A DNA stretch of 64,000 nucleotides, taken from NCBI GenBank assembly GCA_029945945.1, contig JAQSDM010000013.1:1-64000 (forward strand), given 5' to 3'. This document shows, one piece after another, positions 55,302 through 63,958 of this stretch (its first letter is position 1; every line of letters starts with the position of its first letter). The notes beneath the pieces were generated by a model. It was not told the DNA's origin, did no database searches, and was given only the letters and a program-made list of their open reading frames with translations. A program made the translations under genes and the position numbers. The DNA comes from Algoriphagus sp. (lineage in GTDB: Bacteria > Bacteroidota > Bacteroidia > Cytophagales > Cyclobacteriaceae).

Positions 55302-55382
55302 ATGGAATTCGTGATTGTCGGTTCTATCCTGATTGTCATCATCATCATGATTAGGATCATTATCAAAAAAGTATTTGAATAA
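55302..55382 (+). CDS. Candidate 26-residue single-span membrane peptide
   Basis: An ATG-to-TAA frame encoding 26 residues: a continuous hydrophobic helix rich in Ile/Val (EFVIVGSILIVIIIMIRIII) with a basic end (KKVFE). The stop codon abuts a near-perfect terminator hairpin, and TAACTTTC (55268-55275) upstream resembles a -7 element. It is on the strand opposite to all neighbours. Small single-span peptides often stabilise membrane complexes, but the role here is unknown. It may also be an artefact of AT-rich sequence. Confidence 0.45.
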   Translation: MEFVIVGSILIVIIIMIRIIIKKVFE

Positions 55383-55419
55383 AAAAAGTCGCTTACTGTT
55401 TCAGCAAGCGACTTTTTGA
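55383..55419. terminator. Bidirectional terminator between the small peptide and YeeE genes
   Basis: AAAAAGTCGCTT (55383-55394) and AAGCGACTTTTT (55406-55417) form a 12-bp stem with T runs in both directions. Confidence 0.9.
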
Positions 55420-55434
55420 ATTAAGAATCCCTGT

Positions 55435-55920
55435 TTAGTTAGGAAGTTTATCGGAGAATTTACCATATACCCACGTACCTGCTATCGCAGAAAGGAAGGT
55501 GATGAAAATAACCGTGAATCCGCTTCCAATCTGAGCAAACAAAGGTCCCGGACAAGCTCCGGTCAATGCCCAACCCAAACCAAAGATAAATCCGCCGATT
55601 ATTTGACCTTTTCTAAATTCCTTGGTTGGAATATTGATTGGTTCTCCATGGATAGTTTTAATCCCTAATCGCTTGATCAGCTGGATAGAAATAAGTCCAG
55701 TCAAAATTGCTGACCCTATCACTCCATACATAAAGAAGGATTGAAGTCTGAACATTTCCTGAATTCTAAACCAGGAAATAATCTCTGCCTTTACGAATAC
55801 GATCCCGAAAATCACGCCGATGATCAAATACTTAAGCAACTCAATACCCTTGTCATGATCCACTCTTGAGTTTGGCGCATCGCAGACGTCTGCTTTTATC
55901 TTTTTTTCTAATACTTTCAT
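55435..55920 (-). CDS. YeeE/YedE family protein, C-terminal half of a split TsuA-like transporter
   Basis: A 161-residue membrane protein with about four helices. FIFGLGWALTGACPGPLFAQIG places C123 in the conserved Cys motif of YeeE/YedE (TsuA) thiosulfate transporters. I chose the ATG at 55920 (MKVLEKKIKADVCDAP), 11 bp after the stop of the partner gene; a longer frame would overlap that gene by 97 bp. The pair together matches the pseudo-symmetric single-chain transporter. Confidence 0.85.
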   Translation of the reverse strand: MKVLEKKIKADVCDAPNSRVDHDKGIELLKYLIIGVIFGIVFVKAEIISWFRIQEMFRLQSFFMYGVIGSAILTGLISIQLIKRLGIKTIHGEPINIPTKEFRKGQIIGGFIFGLGWALTGACPGPLFAQIGSGFTVIFITFLSAIAGTWVYGKFSDKLPN

Positions 55921-55931
55921 TTTGTCTCGAT

Positions 55932-56513
55932 TTAGAATCCTACCAACTTCATTAAAGGCTCCATGATCACATGGGTCATCAGAAATCCTCCAACCATGAA
56001 GAAGATCGTTGCAACCAATGATGGCCATTGCAAGGAACTAATCCCCATGATAGCATGACCTGATGTACATCCACCTGCGTAACGGGTACCGAATCCTACC
56101 AGAAATCCTCCAACCACAAAGAACAAAAGTCCTTTCGCGGTAAAGAGATTTTCCCAACTGAAGATATCTGCTGGTAATAAGCCTGAGAAATCAGTGATGC
56201 CTATTGCAGAAAGCTCTGCCTGAGTTTGCTCAGCAATTACGATTTCATTTGGATTGGCAAGGAATGTAGTGGCTATGAAACCACCGATGAGGATGCCTAA
56301 TACGAATAGAAGGTTCCACATTTCCTTCTTCCAATTGTAAGTGAAAAAAGGAATACCGGCCGGAATACATGCGGCACATACGTGGCGAAGGGATGAGGAA
56401 ATACCGAAGGATTTGTTTCCGACAATAAGCAGCGCTGGCACAGTCAGCCCAATCATTGGACCTGCCACATACCATGGCCAAGGTTGGGTAATCCACTCCA
56501 TAAATTGATTCAT
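55932..56513 (-). CDS. YeeE/YedE family protein, N-terminal half of a split TsuA-like transporter
   Basis: A 193-residue membrane protein with about five helices. [18 protein letters not shown] carries the conserved Cys (C149), and C46/C49 lie in an early membrane segment. YeeE/YedE proteins import thiosulfate or other sulfur species by a Cys-relay. It lies 22 bp after the porin stop and directly before the second half, so the porin and both halves form one operon running from the outer to the inner membrane. Confidence 0.87.
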   Translation of the reverse strand: MNQFMEWITQPWPWYVAGPMIGLTVPALLIVGNKSFGISSSLRHVCAACIPAGIPFFTYNWKKEMWNLLFVLGILIGGFIATTFLANPNEIVIAEQTQAELSAIGITDFSGLLPADIFSWENLFTAKGLLFFVVGGFLVGFGTRYAGGCTSGHAIMGISSLQWPSLVATIFFMVGGFLMTHVIMEPLMKLVGF

Positions 56514-56535
56514 ATCTGTTTGTTTTGTTTTTTTT

Positions 56536-57942
56536 TTAAAATCTGTAGTCCAGGATTACATTGAAATTACTCATGTTGACTCTATTGATAATGTATTCCT
56601 GAGGTAAATGTTCTTTTCTGTCTTCCTTTTTTGCTGCCACAAGAAACTGAAGATCAAGGCCTTTAAAGAATCCTTGGAATCTATAATCCACTAATCCTGT
56701 GAAATGAAGGTAATTTGGTAATCCATACTTATTCAATTCCAAATTGTTCAAATCCGGGGTTTGAACGTGTCCTGCACCCACCGAAAGCATTAACTGTTCA
56801 TGAATGAATGTCTGGTCAAATTTCAGAGTTATTGCATTTACTCCGCCCATTCCTTCAAACCTTTCGCGTTGTTGACTCACAAAGAACTGCTCACGCCCCC
56901 ATTCTCTTGGAAAAAGAAATCTTCCCTTGTCCGATATTCCCAGATAATTTATGGAAACCTTTGATTGAGACCAACTAATTCCTGCCTGTAATCCTACACC
57001 GTAGGTTTGTTCTCCAGGAAGGATGTAGGTTTTTTCCGGGTCAGGATTACCTCCGTCTGCGATAGCCCCTTGGTAAAAACCCTGAAAACCCATCAGAAAA
57101 TCAGTATTTTCATTAAGATCAGTTTTTCCGGTTGCTTCCAGAAAGGTCATACCAAACATGCCTTCTCCCAGATAATTCCAAGAGCTGACTTTCCAATTTT
57201 CTTCCTCGTATTCTGTCCCTAAGATCCCGATTCCTTTTGATTCGAGATGATGATGATAATCTTCCTCTGAGCCCAATGGGTTCCTTCCGGTGGAATAAAA
57301 ACCAACTGATTCCTCAACTGGCAGCCATTCTAAAGAACCTCTTGAAATCAAATGAGTGAACCAAGCTCCTGTAAATTTCCAATTCCCTGAAGAATAATCA
57401 CCAGACAAACCACTGAATAAATTTGGTCTCAATCTATTGTCTGATTCATTCAGAAGTGGACTTTCAAACTTTTGCCTTCCAGCTAAAACCGACAAATCTT
57501 CATTCTCATAAGAAATAAAGAACTCCTCCAGTCGATCCATGTCCTTATGATTTTCAGGATGATGGACATCGAAGAGCGTTATCTCGTATCGATTTCCTAA
57601 TCCGGTCGTCGGATCAGTCTCTGTGATATTGTTTTCATAATGTCTGAAAACAAAGAATCCGCTAAATCCTACTCCAAATCCCTTCCACCTTGGACTGAAA
57701 TAACCAATTCCCGCACCGGTTCCCCAAGTAGAATAATCAGTCAATTCACCTTGATTAAGAGTTGCCATGAAATAGGACCTGAGATGAAACTCAAATGAAC
57801 CTGTTTCAAGAACTTTACCAAATAACTTTTCATTTGGTTCCTCAGGATGTTCAGAATGTTCATGCTGGGCAAAAGCGACCGAAATCGTTAAACTCAAAAC
57901 AATCACAAAGAACCCTGTAAAATTCCTTACAAATGTCATCAT
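56536..57942 (-). CDS. Outer-membrane porin linked to the YeeE/YedE transporter
   Basis: A 468-residue barrel with a signal peptide (about 1-25, ending AFAQ) and a His/Glu-rich stretch [13 protein letters not shown] right after it, perhaps metal-binding. Barrel strands include [47 protein letters not shown] and a C-terminal NVILDYRF. Paralogous to the TsdA-linked porin. First gene of the porin-YeeE-YeeE operon. The start is one of two consecutive ATGs. Confidence 0.8.
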   Translation of the reverse strand: MMTFVRNFTGFFVIVLSLTISVAFAQHEHSEHPEEPNEKLFGKVLETGSFEFHLRSYFMATLNQGELTDYSTWGTGAGIGYFSPRWKGFGVGFSGFFVFRHYENNITETDPTTGLGNRYEITLFDVHHPENHKDMDRLEEFFISYENEDLSVLAGRQKFESPLLNESDNRLRPNLFSGLSGDYSSGNWKFTGAWFTHLISRGSLEWLPVEESVGFYSTGRNPLGSEEDYHHHLESKGIGILGTEYEEENWKVSSWNYLGEGMFGMTFLEATGKTDLNENTDFLMGFQGFYQGAIADGGNPDPEKTYILPGEQTYGVGLQAGISWSQSKVSINYLGISDKGRFLFPREWGREQFFVSQQRERFEGMGGVNAITLKFDQTFIHEQLMLSVGAGHVQTPDLNNLELNKYGLPNYLHFTGLVDYRFQGFFKGLDLQFLVAAKKEDRKEHLPQEYIINRVNMSNFNVILDYRF

Positions 57943-57959
57943 GATCTAGTTAAAACCAC

Positions 57960-57975
57960 TGTGACTTTCATCACA
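57960..57975 (-). promoter_or_regulatory. CRP/FNR-type box upstream of the porin-YeeE operon
   Basis: TGTGAC-TTTC-ATCACA, a perfect TGTGA-N6-TCACA dyad just 18 bp before the start codon. GACATTTG at 57930-57937 (minus) is 37.5 bp from its centre but lies inside the reading frame, so the promoter arrangement is unclear. Confidence 0.55.
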
Positions 57976-57982
57976 TCGTCCA

Positions 57983-58022
57983 TTTTTAAATTAAAAATGG
58001 CAGACACAAAGGCCTGCCATTT
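57983..58022 (-). terminator. Terminator of the cstB-like gene
   Basis: AAATGGCAG and CTGCCATTT arms (57995-58003 and 58014-58022) followed on the minus strand by a T/A-rich run. Confidence 0.7.
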
Positions 58023-58051
58023 AGAGATATAAGCAACTTTCCTCTTTTCTA

Positions 58052-59473
58052 TTATAGCAATGTAGTAGGACAAACGTAATCCGATACCTTAAATTTCTCT
58101 GATTCTTTAATCGCTTTAAAACCACCGGCAACATCTACCAAATTATCAAAACCTCTTGCTCTCAGTGCGGAGTTGAAGATCATTGATCTATATCCACCGG
58201 CACAGTGCACGTAGTAAGTTTTATCTTTATTGATTTTCGGCATGCTATCATTCAGATAATCTAGTGGAGCATTTTCAGCGTCTAAAACGTGCTCAGATAG
58301 GTATTCTGAATTTTTCCTTACATCCAGAATATTGATATCAGGATTATGTTCTTTGATTTTAGCAAGTTCCTCAACTGTGACTTGAGTGATTTGATCTACT
58401 TCGTGTCCGGCTCCTTTCCATGCCTCGATCCCACCTTTCAAATATCCGAGTGCATGATCGTAGCCCACTCGAGCCAATCTTGTAATCACTTCTTCCTCTT
58501 TTCCTTCGTCTGCGATCAACAAAATTTCCTGCTTCACATCCGGGATCATTGCTCCAACCCAAACAGCAAAGCTTCCATCGATACCGATGTTGACAGAATT
58601 TGGAACAAAGCCTTTCGCAAAAACCTGAGGATCTCTTGTATCGAGAATCAGTGCACCGGTTTCATTGGCTGCAGCGTCAAACTCAACTGGAGAAAGTGGT
58701 CTGATACCTCTTTCCAAAACTTTATCAATGCTGTCGTATCCCTGAATATTCATCATCACATTCTGAGGAAAATATGCAGGAGGAGGAGTAAGTCCTGTAA
58801 GAACCTCTTTGATAAATTCCTCTTTGGTCATTTCCTGAAGAGCGTAATTGGTCTTCTTTTGATTTCCGAGGGTATCAGAAGTTTCCTTACTCATGTTTTT
58901 GCCACATGCACTTCCTGCTCCGTGTGCCGGATAGACGATCAAGTCGTCTGACAACGGCATCACCTTATTCCTCAATGAATCGTATAAGTGTGCGGCAAGT
59001 TTATCCTGGGTCAGCTCAGCAATTACTTTCTGAGCCAAATCAGGTCTTCCCACATCACCGATAAATAAGGTGTCACCTGTGAAAATCGCTTCTTCCTTTC
59101 CTTCCTCATTGATCAGAAGGTAGCAAGAGCTTTCCATGGTGTGACCGGGAGTATGGATCAGTTTTATTTTTATTTTCCCAAGGGTGAATACCTGGTTGTC
59201 TTCAGCGATGATCGCATCGAAACCTAATTTCATCCCTGTTGGGCCATAAACAATCTTTGCTCCGGTTTTGGCGGCCAGATCCTGGTGGCCGGAAACGAAA
59301 TCAGCGTGGAAGTGAGTCTCAAATACATACTTGATTTTAGCGTTTCTTCTCTCTGCCTTTTCAATGTATGGCTGAACCTCTCTCAGTGGATCGATCACTG
59401 CAGCTTCTCCGTCTGATTCGATGTAGTATGCTCCTTGAGCAAGGCATCCGGTATAGATTTGTTCGATTAACAT
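58052..59473 (-). CDS. CstB-like persulfide dioxygenase-rhodanese fusion
   Basis: A 473-residue three-domain sulfur enzyme. The N-terminal metallo-beta-lactamase fold (about 1-245) has THFHADFVSGH (H54, H56, D58), HTPGHT and TGDTLFIGDVGRPDL, the mononuclear iron site of persulfide dioxygenases. The first rhodanese domain (about 255-355) lacks the active-site Cys (LLIADEGKEE in its place). The second (about 370-473) has C424 in VHCAGGYRSM and should be active. The order and the inactive middle domain match CstB of Staphylococcus. It would turn persulfides into sulfite and thiosulfate, feeding TsdA. Confidence 0.88.
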   Translation of the reverse strand: MLIEQIYTGCLAQGAYYIESDGEAAVIDPLREVQPYIEKAERRNAKIKYVFETHFHADFVSGHQDLAAKTGAKIVYGPTGMKLGFDAIIAEDNQVFTLGKIKIKLIHTPGHTMESSCYLLINEEGKEEAIFTGDTLFIGDVGRPDLAQKVIAELTQDKLAAHLYDSLRNKVMPLSDDLIVYPAHGAGSACGKNMSKETSDTLGNQKKTNYALQEMTKEEFIKEVLTGLTPPPAYFPQNVMMNIQGYDSIDKVLERGIRPLSPVEFDAAANETGALILDTRDPQVFAKGFVPNSVNIGIDGSFAVWVGAMIPDVKQEILLIADEGKEEEVITRLARVGYDHALGYLKGGIEAWKGAGHEVDQITQVTVEELAKIKEHNPDINILDVRKNSEYLSEHVLDAENAPLDYLNDSMPKINKDKTYYVHCAGGYRSMIFNSALRARGFDNLVDVAGGFKAIKESEKFKVSDYVCPTTLL

Positions 59474-59510
59474 ATGATTTTATATTTTATGGTTTCAGTA
59501 AAAATTTTGT

Positions 59511-59553
59511 CAAAATTATCGGGATAAGCTTTTTCTTAAAATGACTTTTGTCA
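59511..59553 (-). promoter_or_regulatory. CRP/FNR-type box and -7 element of the cstB-like gene
   Basis: TGAC-TTTT-GTCA (59542-59553; on minus extended to TGTGAC at one end) with TAATTTTG (59511-59518, minus), a perfect TAnnTTTG. Box centre to last base of the -7 element is 36.5 bp. Confidence 0.6.
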
Positions 59554-59561
59554 CATTGAGA

Positions 59562-59882
59562 TCAGGCTTTTGCCAGAATATTGCTTTCGATTGATTTGAC
59601 GAGTTGATGAGATGGAACTACGCCGGATTCTCTCCAAAGGATTTTTCCTTTTTGGAAAAGGATCAAAGTGGGCACACCACGCACCTGAAATTTGCTGGCA
59701 GCTAACGGGTTTTTGTCCACATCCACTTTAACAATTTTCACTTTCTCGCCCATCTTCTTGGCAGTATCCTCCAGAATTGGTTGCATCATTTTGCAAGGCC
59801 CGCACCAGGTAGCAAAGAAATCTACCAATATAGGTGTGTCCCCATCGATCAATTCTTGAAATGTTTTAGGTTGCTCGCTCAT
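59562..59882 (-). CDS. Thioredoxin
   Basis: A 106-residue thioredoxin with the WCGPCK active site (C27/C30), the cis-Pro loop VRGVPTLILF and no signal peptide, so it is cytosolic. I chose the ATG at 59882; a TTG nine codons upstream would overlap the leader. It lies next to the cstB-like gene and has the same type of regulatory box, suggesting it reduces persulfidated proteins or supplies electrons to sulfur transfer. Confidence 0.93.
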   Translation of the reverse strand: MSEQPKTFQELIDGDTPILVDFFATWCGPCKMMQPILEDTAKKMGEKVKIVKVDVDKNPLAASKFQVRGVPTLILFQKGKILWRESGVVPSHQLVKSIESNILAKA

Positions 59883-59906
59883 GGCTTTACTATTTAAATC
59901 ACGGAA

Positions 59907-59951
59907 CAAAAGTAAGGTGCTCTGGAGTTCGAATCAGTAATAATTATCACA
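59907..59951 (-). promoter_or_regulatory. CRP/FNR-type box and -7 element of thioredoxin
   Basis: Plus strand AGTAAT-AATT-ATCACA (59936-59951): one arm perfect, the other with two mismatches. The minus-strand TACTTTTG (59907-59914) is a perfect TAnnTTTG. Centre to last base of the -7 element is 36.5 bp. Confidence 0.55.
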
Positions 59952-60051
59952 TGAGTGGATGGCAGAATTCAAGGCAAAACTTTTAAAAAGTGCTAAAAAG
60001 TCCTGACATGGAGATAATTTATTTATTTTCGTCCCTCTAATTATCTTCTTA

Positions 60052-63036
60052 ATGCTCAATTACAAGCAAATAAATAACCTGACCGGTTGGGTCATTTTTT
60101 TGGTAGCCACCCTGGTCTATATCCTTACAGTCGAACAAACAGCTAGTTTCTGGGATCCGGGAGAGTTTATTGCCGTATCTTATAAGCTGCAAGTGCCTCA
60201 TCCTCCGGGGGCTCCGTTCTTTCTTTTAGTATATCGAATGTTCAGCGTTTTTGCCTTTGGCGACCCGCTTGAGATAGCTTATTGGATGAATGTGGGTAGT
60301 GCAGTATTCTCAGGATTTACCATTCTGTTCTTGTTTTGGTCAATCACCTTATTCGGAAGAAGGCTTTTCAAAATCGAGGAAGGCAAAGAAGATAGAGGAC
60401 AGATAATCTCCCTGATGGGCGCAGGGGTTGTTGGTTCTTTAGTTTACACTTTTTCAGACAGCTTCTGGTTTTCAGCAGTTGAATCGGAAGTTTATGCGAT
60501 GTCCTCTTTCTTCACAGCGATCGTAATCTGGGCATTCCTGAAGTGGGATGTGATCAAAGATCCAAAAGAGGAAAACCGCTGGATGATTTTCATCGCTTAT
60601 CTGGTTGGACTTTCTATTGGAGTTCACTTGCTGAACTTGGTCACTTTGCCAGCTTTGGCATTGATCTATTATTTCAAAAAGTACCACAATCCAACATTTA
60701 AAGGTTCCATTTTCGCGATGTTCCTTGGAGGTGTTGCACTTATAATAATCAACAACCTGATCATTCCCGGTCTGCCAAGTTTGGCAGGATCGATGGAAAT
60801 CTTCTTTGTCAATTCCTTGGGACTTCCGTTTGGAGCGGGAATAATTTTCTTCGCTATTCTGTTTTTGGGAGCTTTGTTTTTTGCTTATAGATATTCAAGA
60901 ATCAAGGAAAAAGCGATCCTGAACACGGTCTTGCTTTCTCTGATATTCATCCTGATTGGTTATGGCTCTTATGCATTGATTGTGGTTCGTGCAAATCAGG
61001 ATCCCATCATCAATGAAAACGCTCCAAGTGATATTGTGAGCTATGTATCTTACCTGAAGCGTGAGCAGTATGGCTACAGGCCTTTGCTTCACGGTCAGTA
61101 TTTCACCGCAGATCTGGTAGATCAGGAAGAAGGTGATCCTGTCTACATGAAGGGAAAAGATAAGTATGAAATCGTGGATTATGAGTTGAAAAACACATAC
61201 GATCCTGCGAAAACCACCATCCTTCCAAGAATCTATTCTACTCAGGAAAATCACAAACGAATCTACAGATCCAAGCTTGGGCTTCGAGAAGGTCAGGAAC
61301 CCACTTTCGGTGACAATCTTTATTTCATGTTTACCCATCAACTGGGACATATGTACTGGAGATATTTTATGTGGAATTTCTCGGGTCGTGAAAGTGACTT
61401 TTCTGATGCGCCGTGGATTGGAATTGGGGATGCATTAAGCGATAAGTATCCTGACTATATCAAGGAAAATAAAGCGCACAATAATTACCTGATGCTTCCA
61501 CTGATTCTCGGAATTATCGGATTGCTATTTCAGGCTAAAGTGGATCCCAAATCATTCTATGTAAATCTGATGCTCTTCCTGATGATGGGAGTTGTCTTGG
61601 TTTTGTATCTGAACTCCCCACCTGTCGAGCCTCGGGAACGGGATTATATCTACGTCGGTAGCTTCTATGCTTTTGCCATTTGGATAGGAATGGGAGTCTT
61701 GGCCATAGGAAATATGATCGCCAAAGCGAATAAAAATCTAGCAGTGGCAGGAATTATCGCGACACTGATTACACTTCCGATCGCAGGATTAGTTGCCAGC
61801 CAAAACTGGAACGACCACAACAGAAAAGGCCGTTATTTCTCAGTGGATTCCGCCAGAAACTTCCTGGCATCCTGTGCACCAAATGCGATTTTATTTACCG
61901 GAGGTGACAATGATACCTTCCCGCTTTGGTATGTGCAGGAGGTTGAAGGTTTCCGTACAGACGTACGGGTAATTGTATTGAGTTATTTTGATACGGATTG
62001 GTATGTGGAGCAAATGACCCGACCTGTTAACGAATCAGATGCACTTCCATTCTCACTGGCACCGGAACGATATCAGAAAGGAACCAACGACGTCCTTTAT
62101 GTGACCGAAAGAGAAGGCCTCAATGCCATATCCGTCAATGAGTATCTCAAGCTTTTGAACTCAGGTTCTGAATTGTTGAGAATGCAAACCGGAGGAAAAA
62201 GTGTGGTCAATATGGTTCCTTCCAGAAATTTGATTTTGGATGTGGACAGCTCAGCTGTGGCTAGCAAAAACATCATTCCTGCAGAATTTGCGCCCTTGTT
62301 TACCCCGCAAATGAATCTCCAGGTGAAAGGTCAGTACGTCACCAAAGGAACTTTGATGCTGATCGATTTGATCACGACCAATAACTGGGAAAGACCGATT
62401 TACTTCAATAATACTTCGCTTGCCACGATTGGAATCAATCTCGATGAGCACGTGGTGATGGAAGGATTGACCTATCGTTTGCTACCTATTCGCAAGCCGG
62501 AGTTCATCCGGGAGGAACTTGTAAACCCGGATCTTGCGATGAAAAATTTCATAGAGAATTTCGCTTTCCGCGGAATGGACAATCCTGATGCATATCTGGA
62601 TGAGGAATACAGACGATTTGCTTCCAATCACAGAAGTGCGCTGAACAGCATTGTGATTGCTTTACTGGATCAGAATCGTATGGAAGACGCAGCTAAAATG
62701 CTCAATTACGGATTGAAAGTGATGCCGAATGAAGCGATTCCTTATGATCTCTCAAGTGGCCAGTCTGTTCCACTTTTCTTCGAAGTTGGAGAAGATGAAA
62801 AAGCCCTTGATATAATTGACAAAGTCTCCAAAAAGTCGCTTGACATGATTGAGTTCTACACAGAGGAAGGCAGACCATATGATCGTGATATGATGATTTC
62901 TGTGGAAATGGTGAAGTATTTCATTCCGCTTTTGGAAGAAAGAGGCTATCAGGAAAAAGCTCAGGAACTGAAACTTCGAATGGAGAAATTCCTCGGACCC
63001 GAAGAAAGCGGAGGAAGTTTGATTCCAAGGAATTAA
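60052..63036 (+). CDS. DUF2723 membrane protein (GT-C/protein O-mannosyltransferase-like)
   Basis: A 994-residue polytopic protein. The N-terminal ~300 residues hold many membrane helices; TASFWDPGEFIAVSYKLQVPHPPGAPFF contains the DPGE acidic motif of GT-C enzymes. A central soluble part with YLKREQYGYRPLLHGQYF follows, then a second membrane block (about 475-600, EPRERDYIYVGSFYAFAIWIG) and a soluble C terminus (about 610-994, FTGGDNDTFPLWY) ending with helical repeats. Family members are common in Bacteroidota and are suspected lipid-linked glycosyltransferases; the substrate is unknown. A TATTTTCG at 60024-60031 is a possible -7 element. Confidence 0.88.
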   Translation: MLNYKQINNLTGWVIFLVATLVYILTVEQTASFWDPGEFIAVSYKLQVPHPPGAPFFLLVYRMFSVFAFGDPLEIAYWMNVGSAVFSGFTILFLFWSITLFGRRLFKIEEGKEDRGQIISLMGAGVVGSLVYTFSDSFWFSAVESEVYAMSSFFTAIVIWAFLKWDVIKDPKEENRWMIFIAYLVGLSIGVHLLNLVTLPALALIYYFKKYHNPTFKGSIFAMFLGGVALIIINNLIIPGLPSLAGSMEIFFVNSLGLPFGAGIIFFAILFLGALFFAYRYSRIKEKAILNTVLLSLIFILIGYGSYALIVVRANQDPIINENAPSDIVSYVSYLKREQYGYRPLLHGQYFTADLVDQEEGDPVYMKGKDKYEIVDYELKNTYDPAKTTILPRIYSTQENHKRIYRSKLGLREGQEPTFGDNLYFMFTHQLGHMYWRYFMWNFSGRESDFSDAPWIGIGDALSDKYPDYIKENKAHNNYLMLPLILGIIGLLFQAKVDPKSFYVNLMLFLMMGVVLVLYLNSPPVEPRERDYIYVGSFYAFAIWIGMGVLAIGNMIAKANKNLAVAGIIATLITLPIAGLVASQNWNDHNRKGRYFSVDSARNFLASCAPNAILFTGGDNDTFPLWYVQEVEGFRTDVRVIVLSYFDTDWYVEQMTRPVNESDALPFSLAPERYQKGTNDVLYVTEREGLNAISVNEYLKLLNSGSELLRMQTGGKSVVNMVPSRNLILDVDSSAVASKNIIPAEFAPLFTPQMNLQVKGQYVTKGTLMLIDLITTNNWERPIYFNNTSLATIGINLDEHVVMEGLTYRLLPIRKPEFIREELVNPDLAMKNFIENFAFRGMDNPDAYLDEEYRRFASNHRSALNSIVIALLDQNRMEDAAKMLNYGLKVMPNEAIPYDLSSGQSVPLFFEVGEDEKALDIIDKVSKKSLDMIEFYTEEGRPYDRDMMISVEMVKYFIPLLEERGYQEKAQELKLRMEKFLGPEESGGSLIPRN

Positions 63037-63055
63037 GAATCTCAATTCAACAATA

Positions 63056-63095
63056 CAAAGCCGGCACGATTGATATTGTGCCGGCTTTGTTTTTG
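63056..63095 (+). terminator. Terminator after the DUF2723 gene
   Basis: CAAAGCCGGCAC and GTGCCGGCTTTG arms with a 10-nt loop, followed by a T run. Confidence 0.9.
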
Positions 63096-63120
63096 GGTAA
63101 TGTGAGAAACCTTAAATAAA

Positions 63121-63897
63121 TTATTTCTTCCTCAACACATAAAACAAATCCAATCCTTTTGCAGTATCCTCGACTAAAGGATAGTCCTCATGCGTGATTT
63201 GAACCACACTTGCACCTTGTTCTTTGTGAAGTTTATTACGATTCCTGCGATTCAGAATCTCGTAAGGCATGCGCAGTACCCAAGCCGGCAACTTATGCTG
63301 CAAGTCCAAAATATCAAACCGCATTATTTTCTGAACTGATTTGCGGTTGGCATCATGATATTCCCAGACTTTCTCATTTCCTCCGATTCCTCTTGCCTCC
63401 ACTTTGTCAAAAATCTGAGAACAAAGCGCAATCAATTGCTCAGGAGTATATTCCCGCTCATGCCAGGGATTCCTGGAAAGTGTGTGATTGATATTCGGCG
63501 TTGAGATAATTGCCTTCCCTCCGGGCTTGAGCATCCGATATATTTCCTGCAGAAAGAGTTTATCATTTGGGATGTGCTCGATCACCTGAAAGCTCACAAT
63601 CGTATCAAAAGAATTATCCGAAATTCCTTCAAACGGAGGGATAACAGCTTGTCTGAATTCGATCCCAGGGAATTTAACTTTCAAAGAGTCAATTACTTCC
63701 TGAATCTTATCGAGCCCGAGATAGCTCTCTGCCAATGGCAGTAAAGTCTCCACTCCTCTTCCCTCTCCGCAACCTACTTCCAGCAATTTGCCGGATATCC
63801 AAGGCTGCGCAGCTATGTAGGCTTTGAGCAATCGTTGATGAATTGGGTTGTCGCTGACCAACTTGTCAGAGGCGATTTCCGTTGTATAGGTAGCCAT
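63121..63897 (-). CDS. Class I SAM-dependent methyltransferase
   Basis: A 258-residue methyltransferase of the UbiE/Methyltransf_11 type. Motif I is LLEVGCGEGRGVETLL, motif II LGLDK, and VSFQVIEHIPNDKLFLQEIYRMLKPGGKAIISTPN covers motifs post-I to III. The C-terminal part is basic (RRNRNKLHKEQ). The acceptor is unknown. Convergent with the DUF2723 gene. Confidence 0.88.
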   Translation of the reverse strand: MATYTTEIASDKLVSDNPIHQRLLKAYIAAQPWISGKLLEVGCGEGRGVETLLPLAESYLGLDKIQEVIDSLKVKFPGIEFRQAVIPPFEGISDNSFDTIVSFQVIEHIPNDKLFLQEIYRMLKPGGKAIISTPNINHTLSRNPWHEREYTPEQLIALCSQIFDKVEARGIGGNEKVWEYHDANRKSVQKIMRFDILDLQHKLPAWVLRMPYEILNRRNRNKLHKEQGASVVQITHEDYPLVEDTAKGLDLFYVLRKK

Positions 63898-63958
63898 ACA
63901 AAATTTTACTATTTTGGCAAAAGTAACTTTAATTTTTAAAACCCGAGATCAGTACCCG

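Noticed and set aside
55435..56028. Longer version of the second YeeE gene overlapping the first by 97 bp
   Set aside because: The extra 36 residues are out-of-frame coding of the upstream gene's end; the ATG at 55920 fits the operon spacing.
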